Assembly (NCBI GenBank): GCA_026075535.2
Contig: AP026550.1
Coordinates: 4,154,001-4,218,000 of the forward strand
Origin: Tricholoma matsutake
Lineage: Eukaryota; Basidiomycota; Agaricomycetes; Agaricales; Tricholomataceae
DNA length: 64,000 nucleotides
Direction of reading: 5' to 3'
Below, piece after piece: positions 35,277 to 46,668 of this stretch. Position numbers and translations under genes: made by a program. Below the pieces are notes generated by a model, which was not told where the DNA came from, did no database searches, and saw nothing but the letters and a program-made list of their open reading frames with translations. Position 1 is the stretch's first letter. Every line of letters begins with the position of its first letter.

Positions 35277-36169
35277 ATGTCCCCTGTAGCCTTGCTCCCT
35301 CCTCCCATGTCTCTCACTTCCTCGTCCTTCAAAATTGGAACCGCACAGCAAGTTCAATCACTCCGAAGGCCCCTCGATGCCACCGGTTTTACATTCGACA
35401 GTATGGAAGATGCGTTGACCGCTTTTGCTGCTGGAGAATTCTTGGTCGTCATGGACGATGAGGATCGAGAAAATGAAGGAGATCTCATCATCTCTGCAAC
35501 CAAGTGTACCACCGAAAAAATGGCTTGGATGATCAAACATACCAGGTCTGTTCACTTTTTTTTCCAACTCTTACTTTGGCATGTGAATTCCAACTCCGTA
35601 GTGGTTACATTTGTATCGCATTGCCCGGCGAGAGGTTGGAAGCATTGCAGGTACCGATGATGGTACCAGACAATCAAGAACGTCATAGAACTGCGTATAC
35701 AGTGACAGTAGACTATAAACATGGTGAGTGCCTTCACAATCTTGTCCTCTTCGTTGTCGATGACACGACCGCTATTGAGGGACTCTGAAAAAAACAAATT
35801 CATTATTTCTCGTCAGGAACCACCACAGGAATCTCGGCTCATGACCGCGGTACGACCGTTCGCGCGTTAGCTGCTCCGACCTCGAGACCAGACGACTTCA
35901 CGCGTCCAGGCCACATGGTTCCACTACGTGCACGCGACGGCGGTGTTCTCACTCGCAAGGGCCACACAGAAGCCGCCATAGACTTGTGCCGCCTCACTGG
36001 CCAACCACTCGCGGGCGTATTGTGTGAGCTCGTGAATGACGATCCCCAAGGCACTATGGCAAGACGAGACGACTGTCGGGCTTTTGCTGATCGATCGGGT
36101 TTGAAGATGATCAGTGTGGACATGTTGGTGGAATGGAGAAGATCTCATGCTTTTCCAGTGGCACATTAG
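35277..36169 (+). CDS. RIB3: 3,4-dihydroxy-2-butanone 4-phosphate synthase
   Basis: Three exons (35277-35545, 35602-35723, 35817-36169) give 247 residues. The enzyme turns ribulose 5-phosphate into 3,4-dihydroxy-2-butanone 4-phosphate for riboflavin synthesis. Evidence: the acidic substrate and metal site [11 protein letters not shown] at residues 59-69, [17 protein letters not shown], the stretch [12 protein letters not shown], and the C-terminal [12 protein letters not shown] with a [13 protein letters not shown] strand (here LCELVNDDP). It is a stand-alone RibB domain, as in fungi, without a GTP cyclohydrolase II fusion. The second intron (93 nt) is longer than most here. Conservation starts at about residue 38, so the ATG at 35277 is a choice among in-frame ATGs at 35217, 35277 and 35307. 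Confidence 0.94.
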
Positions 36170-36826
36170 ATTGTTGGGTCGGGGAATAGACTAAAGATTG
36201 GCCATGTATTAATTATCAATTCGATCAAATTCACAGCTTGTGATGGAGTCTAAAGTCAATGTTAGCAATGGAAGATACGGCAAGCGTATCGTCGACACAT
36301 CGTTGAGAAATGAAGAACTTTGTGAATCGAACTGTGTCGGCGAGGGCAATATAGTGGAATTGAAAGCGATTCAGAAGCTAGATTGTGGGGAAAGAGGATA
36401 GATGTCTGAGTGCTATCGTTTGACGTTCTTCCAGCAATCTAACGCGGGCTTCATACACCGTCTCCTCGACTCGAAAACCGTCTATGTACGTGGTAGTATC
36501 CATGTTTCGCGACGACTACGACAGGTCCACTTCCACAGCCTGCTTATGCTGCAAAAATTATGCAGTAGTATTACATAAAAGGGCGTTCGTCAAGCAGAAA
36601 ACAAATCATATATTTGTCATCAAAGTACAGGCTTACCAACGTCCGCTTTGATGGCCTCGCAGTTTGGACAACATAGCGACAACATATTGCGGGGTGTTCC
36701 TGATTGAGAGCTTCGAATGTAATGAATTCATGTAGGATTTAGATCCAAGCGACGAGTGAATATCCGTCCCAGATCCATACATATAAGCGTAAACTTGAGA
36801 GAGAACAATGTGCAGAAGCGAAGAGA
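36170..36826. other. Intergenic region, RIB3 3' side and downstream of the CCCH/IBR gene
   Basis: Two convergent genes end on either side. It contains a 41-codon minus-strand frame (about 36503-36378, starting MDTTTYIDGFRVEE) and another protein-like minus-strand stretch near 36725-36645 (HPAICCRYVVQTARP), neither joinable to a gene. I looked here for a RING2 exon of the neighbouring gene and found none. Confidence 0.4.
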
Positions 36827-39800
36827 CTAGGTTGCAATGACATTTCCGATCTCACGTCGCTCGGAGCATGTCAGCCCTTCGTGGTACTGGAGACGGCACG
36901 AAGAGCAGATTTGAGTGGAGCATGACGGACATCGGTAAACTACCCCATCACGGCCATGCCCATAAACCATTTCGCAGTTGACGGTAGGGCAGAAGAAATA
37001 TTCATCCGGATGGTTACGAACATAGTAGAGGAACGAAGCTTTTAAAAGTTGTTCCTCCTCATCGACACGAAGGAGGTCACGGACCACAGTGTACGGTATG
37101 CTTTCCGTACACTGCTGACCTTTCCCGTCCTCTTTGCCCGCCGCTGCAGCGATACACCTTGGTGGCGTAAAACGCGGACTATTCGACGTTTGCAAGACGT
37201 GTTGCAGACATGCCCCACAGTAGGCATGTCTGCAAGACAGCTTGATCGAGTCGGCAGGTGCTTGGTAGCAAACTGGGCAGGACATTCCTTCTGATACGAG
37301 GTCAGGTCCATAACTATCATTAGGTGATGAAGGAGCGTGGGTGTCCAAAGCCTGCCGTACTTGACGGACTATATCTGAATCGCCCCGGACAATCAACTCC
37401 GGTGCAACGACATCCAGCGTCACCTTGTTGAGTCCCACATTTTTTTGTAAGGCTTGGTAGCCACCAGTCAACAATCCATGCAGAGAAAATCTATCCAGAG
37501 ATATAACGCATCGCAGAGCACGAACCTTCTTCAACAATCGCGACACGATGGTCCGCGCAGCCTGTCGACTGGACTCGTTGCCCATGAGGTGGATTGTTTG
37601 TGTTCGATTATCGACTTGAATAAAAAATGGGCTGTCAGCGTTAAGTTTTTCCAACATCTTTGCGCTGCTTGAGATGTCAAAGTACTCATCCCACACTCCC
37701 TTCCCCTCAGACATAAGAATTTCGCCTTGCAACATTACTTGCAACTCGATGTTCAATCGACCAAACTTTTCTGGATTTTTGGAATCGCCATAGACATGGA
37801 GCACAACTTTGTCTTCATCTAGATTCTCGTAGAACTGGACACTGACATGAGGTTTGTGGACATCGCCTAGGCGGTCAATTTCCTCATGCACCGCATTAAA
37901 CTGACGAGCGGACAAGTTGTGCTTCGTATGGAAGACTTGCCGCATGCTGAGTGAACCGCCACCCAGGAAGGATTGAGGCGCTCCGTTTAAAGCCTTCATG
38001 CGCTCTAGCGCAGTCACACCCATGCGAAATTTGGCAAAGCCCACGACCTTGGCTTGACTATCATTCCACGAGGGAACATCGAAGGAATCAAGTGTTCCAA
38101 GATTCGCCAAGAGGTCGCGTATGATGGTGTTGACAGGAGTAGAGTCATAGGTGCTAGTCTCGAGGGACACCAGAGTGTTCTCTTCACAAAGTTGTTCCAA
38201 GGACTCCTTGCTAGTTTTGGATGGTAAGCCCGTTATCTTCACAGCAAATGAATGGGTCTGTTTGGGTCGAGGCCTATGGAACTCTGCCTTGATCTTTCGG
38301 CCATTGAACGTCGACCCATCCAGGCGCCTCGTTTGTGCTTTGGCAGTAGTTATGGTCGAATAAATGGCCCACGCCGAAAGAGTCGGTGATGCCCAAGAAA
38401 CCTTGACCGTGCTACTGATCAAAGGACGCGTGATCCTTTCCTTTGCCAGGGTGTCCAGCCCTGCTGTTATTACCATTGAATCGTATGTCTGGCCATCAAG
38501 ATGCGTAACGGCATCGAGGGCTTCAGTCCGGTGTCTAAATTCAATGGCTGCAGTCGCGGATGTTTCTCCTACATCGATTACGATATCTGTAACACTGCCA
38601 AACAAATCGGCAATATCTCGAAGGTCGTCGTGGGTTGCTGTGAGCGAGATATTGTACAATAGCACCCGGGAGGCATCACAAGGAGTGAGGACATTCACCG
38701 GAGAGCAACCGGAACCAAAACACATGGTACAATGGAACAGGCTCCGGTCAACTGAAAGATGCTGAACGTTCCGAGAGTTGTCAGCTGTGAACTCACGGAA
38801 GAAAAAAAGTCTCACAGCTTCTGGAACCAGGATTTCAGTAACAGAGTTGGCATCAACCTCGAGATTTTCAGGCATGTCAGCTGCTGTACCCTACCATTTG
38901 ACTTTAATATTAAAAATATTGTAATATCCAATCAGACACTCACCTCGGCTGGTGTTAGTCTTTGGGCTTCCAATACGGGATCCGGGGGAGCAATGTGCTG
39001 GTATCGACATACATCACCGTTGAAACAATATCCTTGGCCGAAAGCTTTACAGGGAGCATGAATTCGGATTGGAGTAGTCGATTCAGCAACATTTTCAGAC
39101 CATGGAGTAGACCACGTCTTTTCGTCGTCGTCATCAGAAGGCTGAGCTTCTATGACTTCATTTTCATCGATCTTTCCCACACCATTGTTCTGAAAATTTA
39201 TATCATCAGTTCGGGAAGGATGGTGTGCTTGGACCGCATCATCCCAGGGCGTTTCTATCGCATCACCCCACGACTCCCCGGGGGGAGCTCCGATGTCGAC
39301 CTGGTCGTGCTCAACAGCTTGAAGCGGTACATGGCATGGTGATTCTATCGTCTCACCCCAGGAGTCCTTGGCGAGATCGTTCTTCTCAACACCACCATGG
39401 CATTCCTCAGGCAAGACATCCTGCGAAGTTGCACCACGCAAGTCTTCATGAGGAGTATTAAGGTCACGGTCGTGCCGATAGTTGCAACAACTTCCCCAGT
39501 CACACCGTCCTCTGATATAGAAACGGCATAGTCCGGAATTGGGAGCTTTCCTTGCGGCTGACCCACTTGTTGCGTCATGTGTAGGATGTTTGTCTCTCAT
39601 CTCGCGTAGTTTAGCTTCTGTAGGACTTGCTGGAGACTGTTCTGATAGCGGAGCATCACCGACAGTCATGGATGTCCTTTCGTCATTGTCGCCCTCAGTC
39701 CAGCTATTCGTGGTTGGGTCTCCCCAATCATCTGTTTCGCCCCAACCATTTGAAGCCGTTTCTCCCCAACCGTCGGCACGCTCTTCCTCTGTGTTCGCCT

Positions 39801-41572
39801 TGTCGTGAAGAAAATTGCATTTGTCTCCTTTCTTGCAATTTCCTTCGTTGAAGTACTTGCAAGGCGGGGCAACATAGTCATTGTTGTGCCACGTAGACCG
39901 TCCATTCTGCTGATCATCTCGAATATTTTTGACATCCACTTCATGGCCAAATTGACAACGGTCCCCTTGTCTACAATAGCCATTTTCATAATATCTACAC
40001 GAGCGTACTTCCAGGTTACGGTGGGGAGGGATTGGTGACTCATTGTAATCTGGCCAGCCCCCATTCGGTTGGGAGTCCGTAGGTGTGAAGTTAGACGGCG
40101 GCGGAGCATGAAGATATGGGCACCCATCTCCATTGCGACATTTGCCTCGGAGGGGGTGGAATTCACGTATGCCAAATGCTGATACTGTCGAAGGTATAAC
40201 ATGTTCTGCATGGTGGAGTTGGGCTTCAGAGCTCCAGAGGGGCAGCTGTGGGTCACGAGCGTACTCGTTGATTGTTATTGAATGGCGGAAGGAGCATGCG
40301 TCCCCTCGGTTACAACGGAATTGGGCAAAGAATTTACAAAAGGAGTTGGTAGGATCCGCAAGAGGGTCTGCAGCTTCGGGAGAGGTTAGATACGGATGAA
40401 TAGCTTGTGCGTCCATGTTGCTCTGCATAAACTCTGGAGTCGCTTGCTCTGCTTCGAAATAGGAGGGCAGCTGGTGGAAGGAAGTACTACTGTCAACCCT
40501 CTTCGTAGTTAAGCTCTCCTCATACGATTGATTCGTTCCGTACGCATTCGCACCATCCTGTGCAAATTGCTGCTCTCTGTCATATGTTCCGTCTTGTAAG
40601 GAAACACCTGATTCTAGTGTCATCAACTTCAGTATACACAAGATCATAAGCTTACCTTCAGTCATCAGGTGTTGTAATCCACGCAATTCTCCATCGGGGC
40701 TGGTGTCCGCAGTTTGAAACAATGGCCCAGCAACTGCAGCGGACTTTTCCCCTTCTTCATATTCCTTTGAAGAAATGCTTGGGGACGAGTCTGAGCGAGC
40801 GTCCCCCGCACATTCTTCCAATGAAGCTTCATGGCTGATAGCACTGGAGGATACAGGTGACTGGAAGAGGTGCAAAGTCTCTGCATCAACCTGAGTGTTT
40901 TCCGTTGTACATGTTTCATCAGAGTTAGTTGAAAAAGTATGGAAGGGTACGGTGGAGTCAAATTCAAGTGGTAAGGAAATATAGTTTACGGACGAGTTTA
41001 AAACAACGTCCGCTGATGGTGCTTGAGAATCGACTTTCTGCTCGATCGAGTCCGAGGATCCGTGTGCCACAGAGATCTCAGGCTCCGCGGTCTTTGTCTT
41101 GCGAAGTTCATCAGAATTGGTTGTGGTAGGATGCGAGGTTAACGTAGGTATGAAGATTGGGCTTTCGAGAAGATCGTCATCTGCGGGAGGAATGCCAACC
41201 TCTGAATGTATAAAGAGACACGCATCGCCCCTCTTGCACGTCCCTTGATTCCAATATTTACAATGAACAAGGATGTGAGCGGGGTCAAGACCAGCTGCGT
41301 CTTCTATAGATCAGTATTATTTTCGTATAACACACACGCTACTCACCTGGAGAATGAGATTCGTTTCCTGCTGAGTGCACAAAACTGCATGTATCACCCT
41401 TCATGCATTGCCCTCTCGCATAAAATACACATCGCGCCTGAATGACGGGCTGGTGGCCTTCACTGGTTACAGGAGACGTCTGAGTTTGATGGAGGTTCTT
41501 GCAGCTGTCACCAAATTTACAAGATCCTCTCTGATTGAACTTGCAAACGGACACTTTGATTGTAGTTTCCAT
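36827..41572 (-). CDS. CCCH zinc-finger protein with RRM-like, RING and IBR domains
   Basis: Four exons (41572-41347, 41303-40656, 40613-38944, 38890-36827) give 1535 residues. The first half carries eight CCCH fingers (C-x7-C-x5-C-x3-H), for example VCKFNQRGSCKFGDSCKNLH and PCKYFNEGNCKKGDKCNFLH, plus a degenerate one lacking its first Cys (EFHPLRGKCRNGDGCPYLH). These usually bind RNA. The second half holds RRM-like segments (VLLYNISLTATHDDLRDI), a RING (CPVCYQAPADSIKLSCRHAY) and an IBR (CPTVNCEMVYG, RCPSCSTQICSSC). An RBR E3 ligase would need a RING2 with the catalytic Cys after the IBR; here the frame stops shortly after YHEGLTCSERREI. Introns of 43, 42 and 53 nt are assumed. Activity as a ubiquitin ligase is therefore doubtful; RNA binding is inferred from the fingers. 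Confidence 0.85.
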
Positions 41573-41902
41573 TTCAATTTCACGAAAGTGGTGAACAAAG
41601 GGACAGTCTGTTCCTCGACTGCAGGCGTACTGCGTAAAGTAGGCGGGTTTTGCAGGCGTACTTACGTATCTTCCATCAAGATTCGCTTCATCGGAGTTCT
41701 AACATTGGTTGTAGCTGTGGGTAAATCTGCTCGACTGAAATTTGCTCAGGACGACAGAAATACAAGGCTTGACTGGGCTGCTGAAGTACTCTATTATTTC
41801 CGTTCTTCCTGGAGTGGATCTTGAGGCCTTGAGGTGGAAGAACAATGTTGTTATTGAATACGTGTGTTACCGGTCTGCAGTTGTATGGTAAAATACTACA
41901 GC

Positions 41903-43439
41903 TCAAACGACCTTTTCCACCCCAAGGGGAAGCTTGTACCCTCCTTGGCGGCGGACCTGACAAATAGCCATCAGTGCTGCGATTTGCGCAAGATGCGACA
42001 CCCTCACCTCATCAAATATCTCCATCTCTACCAAACTTTTATCGTGTCCCCACAATGCGCTCTCTATCTTCCCATCTCGCACGCATCTTGCCACCTCGTC
42101 TGCCTGGAAATGCCACCCATTTCCAACGTACTTAAAAGTCTTCCTTTCTTCCTTTATAACTTCGCCACCTTTCCCAAAATGCTGTACATTGAATTCGTGT
42201 GGGCAGTAGATCGGAGTCCCAATTATTATGGCACCGCGCTCGAAACGAATTGTGACACCCGGATTCAACTCCTTCGCATTAATGCTGCAGCTGAGAATTG
42301 CCTGGGCAGAAACCTTGGAGAACGCGAGCGTAAATGATGTGTTGCTGTCAACGCCAGTGAGCGGCGTTTTGATCATTGCACCACTAATGCTAGAAGGACT
42401 AGCGAAATTATTGCTAGGATGTTCATACAGTGCGACTATACCCTGATCCACAGGTAAGATAATGATCTGCTATGTCCAAATTCGAGGCACATACCCAGAC
42501 AAGAGGATAAGGGCCCCTGTGTAGCTTACATGTTACGATAATGAGTAAGCCATGCCCAGGGAATGACTTACAGATCTAACAGTGCACCTCCTCCCAGAGC
42601 AGGGTCCAAGATACGATGGCTTTTGGGAAGATCTACACGTTGGCTATGGGCTAGTCAAGAAAACAGGAACGTCGATTGCACTCACTGTTGATGTCGAAGT
42701 CATTAGATAGATCGGCATGCAAGACGACAGGGGCTCCGAGAGAGCCTTCTTCCACGATCTTCTTAACCTCCAAGGTAAGAGGGTGAAACCTTGTCCACAT
42801 GGCTTCCATAAAGAACACGTTGTGTTCTTTCGCGGCTGCGAGAAGGGAGCGCAATTCCGCAGCATTAGTGGTTACGGGTTTCTCGCAGAGGACATTCTTC
42901 CCCGCTTGGATGGCACCAAGAGCATTGGCGTAATGGTATGTATGAGGTGTTCCTGGAAATAGGAGAGTTGAAGCCCTATCTCTCACGAAAAGCGCGTCAA
43001 GATACCCACCTATGTAGATGGCATCAACGTCCTAGAAACAACGATTTCTATAGACAGAATCTTAATGATGTTTATAATGTGATTAACCTTATCGGTGTAT
43101 ACTCCTTCGTATGATCCATAGGCCTTGATAGACTGGTCGCCGCCAGCGACAGTGTTGATGAATTCCTGGGCACTCTTGATATTACGGGATCCAACAGCAG
43201 CAACCTTGTGTACTATGTCGTGGACGCCGCGACTGTGAAACAAGAAAACACTTGTGAGGGTTTACTTGTCACTAATGTGGAAGAGGATGTACGTTTTTGG
43301 ATCGACCAGAAGGTCCTGTCAATGAAATCGGTGAGCCACAAGTCCCTAGTGGCCACAGGAATAATACCTGAACAAATTTGGTAGCGATATTCCCAGTAGA
43401 GATGATCCCCCAACGAAAGGTACTCAAATGAGATGCCAT
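41903..43439 (-). CDS. Gfo/Idh/MocA-family NAD(P)-dependent oxidoreductase
   Basis: Eight exons (43439-43368, 43315-43293, 43232-43088, 43031-43010, 42952-42686, 42650-42572, 42516-42495, 42442-41903) give 389 residues. The N-terminal Rossmann fold shows RWGIISTGNIATKF, then DVDAIYIGTPHTYHY and the family's CEKPV motif with its catalytic Lys. The C-terminal half has LDPALGGGALLDLGPYP and ends KLPLGVEKVV. This fits the dihydrodiol/D-xylose 1-dehydrogenase branch; the substrate is not known. Three exons are only 22-23 nt. The fifth intron (42685-42651) would be just 35 nt; an alternative with donor four bases further on and acceptor seven bases on also keeps the frame. The start codon is 106 bp from that of a divergent purine-catabolism gene. 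Confidence 0.88.
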
Positions 43440-43545
43440 GATGATGGTAGGAGTGCGAGAAGTAACATATCTCAAAGAAGCTATGTCTCCACAATGACGG
43501 AACAAGACTGGAAGTATTGTTCCGTCTGCCTTGCTTACATAGCAA
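43440..43545. promoter_or_regulatory. Very short divergent promoter (106 bp)
   Basis: The oxidoreductase and OHCU decarboxylase start codons are only 106 bp apart, so both leaders and promoters must overlap. No TATA box is obvious. Confidence 0.55.
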
Positions 43546-44178
43546 ATGACCAGCTTACCGTCGTTGTCAACGATCGTCGGCCCATCCCATGCTGGATCAC
43601 CTCTCACTCGAGCACTGGCGATTCTTTTCGAGCCATCTCCTGTTCTCGTCTTGACCCTTGAACCCCAACTTGCCTTATGTTTGAAGGACATAAACCTCAC
43701 ATCCTACCCTCAGCTCATCGATGCAGCCCTTGACGCAATCGCAAGCTGGGATACATCATATCAATCGGAATTTATCACGGGCCATCCTCGGATTGGCGAG
43801 AGCAAAGATCTCTCTAATTTAAGTGCCAAAGAACAAGGTGCCACTGCTGGTGCTATCCCTACACTACCAGAAGTGTTGGCGCGTCTATCGCATCTTAACG
43901 CATGCTATGAAACAAAATATCCAGGGTTGCGTTATATCACATTCGTAAACAGCAGAACTCGTCGCGAGATCGCAGAGGAGATGGAGGATCTTCTTGGTCT
44001 GGAACATTCCTTATTGTCCGATGAACCACCTCTTGTGAGCGTGAAGCCTGTAGAGATAAAGGAGCTAGAATGGCAGGCAGAATTGCATAGGGCAATACAG
44101 GATGTAGGTCGTATTGCGAAGAGCAGGCTGGAGATCTTGACAGTCGAAGGTGCGCTGTTAGCCAAACCAGTGGGATGA
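43546..44178 (+). CDS. 2-oxo-4-hydroxy-4-carboxy-5-ureidoimidazoline (OHCU) decarboxylase
   Basis: A single exon encodes 210 residues. The enzyme decarboxylates OHCU to S-allantoin after uricase and HIU hydrolase, so it belongs to purine breakdown and nitrogen recovery, probably in the peroxisome or cytosol. Evidence: the family motif GHPRIGE at residues 79-85 with the catalytic His, and downstream a helix with LNACYETKYPGLRYITFVN and the NSRTRREI stretch that binds substrate. The C-terminus (LLAKPVG) is not a typical peroxisomal SKL signal. No intron is needed, unlike almost every other gene here. It converges on the J-domain gene with 87 bp between the stop codons. Confidence 0.9.
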   Translation: MTSLPSLSTIVGPSHAGSPLTRALAILFEPSPVLVLTLEPQLALCLKDINLTSYPQLIDAALDAIASWDTSYQSEFITGHPRIGESKDLSNLSAKEQGATAGAIPTLPEVLARLSHLNACYETKYPGLRYITFVNSRTRREIAEEMEDLLGLEHSLLSDEPPLVSVKPVEIKELEWQAELHRAIQDVGRIAKSRLEILTVEGALLAKPVG

Positions 44179-44265
44179 AATAACATGAACTCGATCGTAG
44201 ATGAGTAGGGCACAACTTTCCTGACGCCAAAGTCCGTTCAAGACCTAGTCTACAAACGAAATACA

Positions 44266-45036
44266 TCAATGAGCGCGGCTAGCCTGCTTCGCCTTCGCCT
44301 CTCGCGCTGCCTTCATCTGTCAAATTCAGCCGCATGTCGGAGAGGGCATGTTTATGATGGTCAACTCACTTGTTCTACCTTCTGTTTTCTTTCTACCCAA
44401 CCCGGAATTTCATTGTTCAATGTGTCTACCATTTCGTTCACCATCTGTTTGATACGGTCGATTTCCTGTGCTCGAAGAATTTCTGCTTGACGCCTTTGCT
44501 TTATTGCATTTATCCGCGACCGTTGTTGCTCTTCCTGTCGTCGGGCCCATTCAGCTCGCTCTTTCATTCTTCGTTCAAGGTCCTCAGATGGAGTCCGTTT
44601 TCTCTGATCTTTTGCGTTGAAATGAACGTCATACGCCTGAACAAGAATTATGAGAAGCAACCACATAACATCTTAGTGGAACACACCTGTCGCTGCCGGG
44701 AGTCGCTCAAAATGTTAAATGCCTCATTCACCTGAAGGCGATCCATCCATCCATGCATTTAGCCAAGGTTGAAATTATCGACAGGCACACCTTCCGAAAC
44801 TGTGTCTCTGCATGAATTCGCTCATCTTCTGTGGCATCCGGGTTAAGTTTATCTGGGTGGGTTGCCAGAGCCTTGCGTTTATACGCTTTGCGAACTGCAG
44901 AATGATCAGTTGTATTGTCAGAAGATAGTTGTAACGAATTAGCCAGACCGTCGTCGACAGACGCTGATTTGTCAATCCCAAGAATATCATATAGGGAACT
45001 TGAGGACAGTCTCACAGATCGTGAACTAGAGGCCAT
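44266..45036 (-). CDS. J-domain (DnaJ-type) co-chaperone
   Basis: Four exons (45036-44791, 44731-44687, 44636-44370, 44316-44266) give 202 residues. The J domain near residues 15-105 stimulates an Hsp70 ATPase: LYDILGIDKSAS is helix I, VRKAYKRKALATHPDK contains the HPD triad at residues 60-62, and EAFNILSDSRQR is the following helix. About 20 polar residues (VDDGLANSLQLSSDNTTDHS) are inserted between helices I and II, longer than usual. The C-terminal half is a charged Arg/Glu-rich coiled coil (AEWARRQEEQQRSRINAI) ending KAKQASRAH. The helical tail recalls DNAJC17/Cwf23 spliceosomal J proteins, but this is weak. There is no signal peptide or membrane span, so it is probably cytosolic or nuclear. 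Confidence 0.88.
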
Positions 45037-45240
45037 AAGGAGTGTTCGCGAAAACCGACATCAAGAACGTTGTTGAACTTTCGAGATTGCAGTTGAACAT
45101 ATACAGTCACGTGTCGTCGGTAATCTCGGAGTCGGATGACTCGGGCCGCATTCCACCGAATCTCGTGGTGCCGGATAAGTAGCAGGAAAATGATTAGCGC
45201 CTAAACCTTAAGGGGAGATATAAGTAGTCGGATGGCAACA

Positions 45241-45589
45241 TTTCGTGCAGGCTGTTTTAGGCTGTTTTCCAAACCTGGAGGCTGGATAGGGTTTCGGAAA
45301 AAATAGGTATTTTTTTACCGTGCCTTTTTTTACCGGTAATTAAAAATTTACCAGTAATTCACCAAGAATTTACCAAGTCATGTGCTTAGTAGCCTGTCAC
45401 ATGATACTCTGTAAAAACGGAAATTTCCGAGAGTCACGTGACCGTTAGGTAAATGTTAAAAAAAAACGGTCAAAACTGTCAGGTCAAAGTCAGGTCACAC
45501 ATTTTTCTGACATGACTTTGACCTGACATTTTGACCGGTTTTTTAACATTTACCTGGCTTTGTATAGATGCACTCGTTATATGTGAATA
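45241..45589. repeat. Non-coding repeat, copy A (with internal hairpin)
   Basis: An AT-rich stretch with the motif TACCGGTAATT, poly-T runs and the segment CTCTGTAAAAACGGAAATTT followed by GAGTCACGTGA. The same ordered motifs recur in inverted orientation at 57431-57720. No open frame is present. The family is unknown to me. Confidence 0.6.
45448..45554. repeat. Long imperfect hairpin (47-50 nt arms)
   Basis: The left arm (45448-45497) and right arm (45508-45554) are near-perfect inverted repeats around GTCAGGTCAAAGTCA, with a loop of about 10 nt. A few mismatches and one short length difference lie in the A-run. It forms a strong potential stem in DNA or RNA. Confidence 0.85.
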
Positions 45590-45770
45590 GATTCAATGTA
45601 AAATATTATTTGCCAACTGGTTGCAAACAAGGTTTGGGGGAAGATTCTGAAAATCCTGTCAGAAGTGGCACATAATGATCACGTGACAGGACACATCTTT
45701 GAAATGCGGCAAACGCAAATCTTTTGAAAGAAGAGGTTGCAATCAGAATCTTCAGAGCGTGCCCTGTTAG
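45590..45770 (+). repeat. ~185-bp direct repeat, left copy, abutting the gypsy element 2 LTR
   Basis: This sequence starts GATTCAATG and ends CCCTGTTAG directly before the left LTR. A second copy (52001-52191) starts directly after the right LTR. By eye about 13 substitutions in 181 bp and one 10-bp indel separate the copies. Confidence 0.85.
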
Positions 45771-46182
45771 TGTTAGGAAACAGCCCCATTACCTAATAAA
45801 ATTTCATTTTCATTTTATTATGTCGAATTACACTACATTACACCAAATGACGCCAAATGACGCTACACTTTGATAGCATGAGAATATTATTTCGCACGCA
45901 TCATTATGTACGCGCCTGTATGCGCGCGTTGGTAACAACAATGTACAATATATGTAACATAGTATATAAACCCTAAATATATGCCTAGGGGACCCCAGTT
46001 GTGTTCTCTTAGGTATTCCACCTACATTTTCGGTGTGAAAGGCCTATCTCAACAAACTTACCTATTAATAACCCCTCACATCAAAACCATCAATTTCCCC
46101 ATCACGCACATGGATCCCGCCCCCTTCTTGTAGAGAGAACCCGCACGGTCTTAGCTAGCAGATAGTGGGTGTCGCCCTAACA
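45771..46182 (+). repeat. 5' LTR of gypsy element 2
   Basis: A 412-bp LTR beginning TGTTAGG and ending CCTAACA. A TATA-like ATAGTATATAAACCC lies near 45960. It has 10 bp more than the 3' LTR. Confidence 0.93.
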
Positions 46183-46668
46183 GAAGAACACAACTTCCCA
46201 TATCAGTGCGCCTTCTCTTACTTGTGCATACGTCATTGTTTCACTGTGCCACATCTGATTACTCATCCTTTCAGCATGAGCCGGAAGTACTTGTATATAT
46301 GTAATCTACCTTTTCTTTCATAAGCCGACGCCAGGCCTCACCTTACATTGCGACTGCCAGTGATCGAGAGGCAGCGCTTGTCATTAGGACAGCTGCAACC
46401 AGACAACCGATCGGATCTGGTTTAGTTACAATTTACATCACTCTATTCGGATGACTATTTTAGTTACAAGCCAAATTCAGTGATATCTCCGAGATCAGGC
46501 ACTGTTGGAAGGGTTGTTGATCTGAAGTGTCAAAATAGGCGCCCGACGAACGACAAACCATTGACGAACCTCGATGAACCTTATCACGTGACCCATAGAC
46601 GTTTGGAGAGGTCTTGAAGAAAAATTTTGAATTTGTCGAAGAAGTGATTCATCACAGATTCTACAATT

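Noticed and set aside
41688..41963. A minus-strand frame after the oxidoreductase stop
   Set aside because: The oxidoreductase ends naturally at KLPLGVEKVV, matching the family; the frame overlaps the 3' region.
45590..45770. The 185-bp repeat as part of the gypsy LTR
   Set aside because: The order is repeat-LTR at the left and LTR-repeat at the right, so it cannot be a unit with the LTR.
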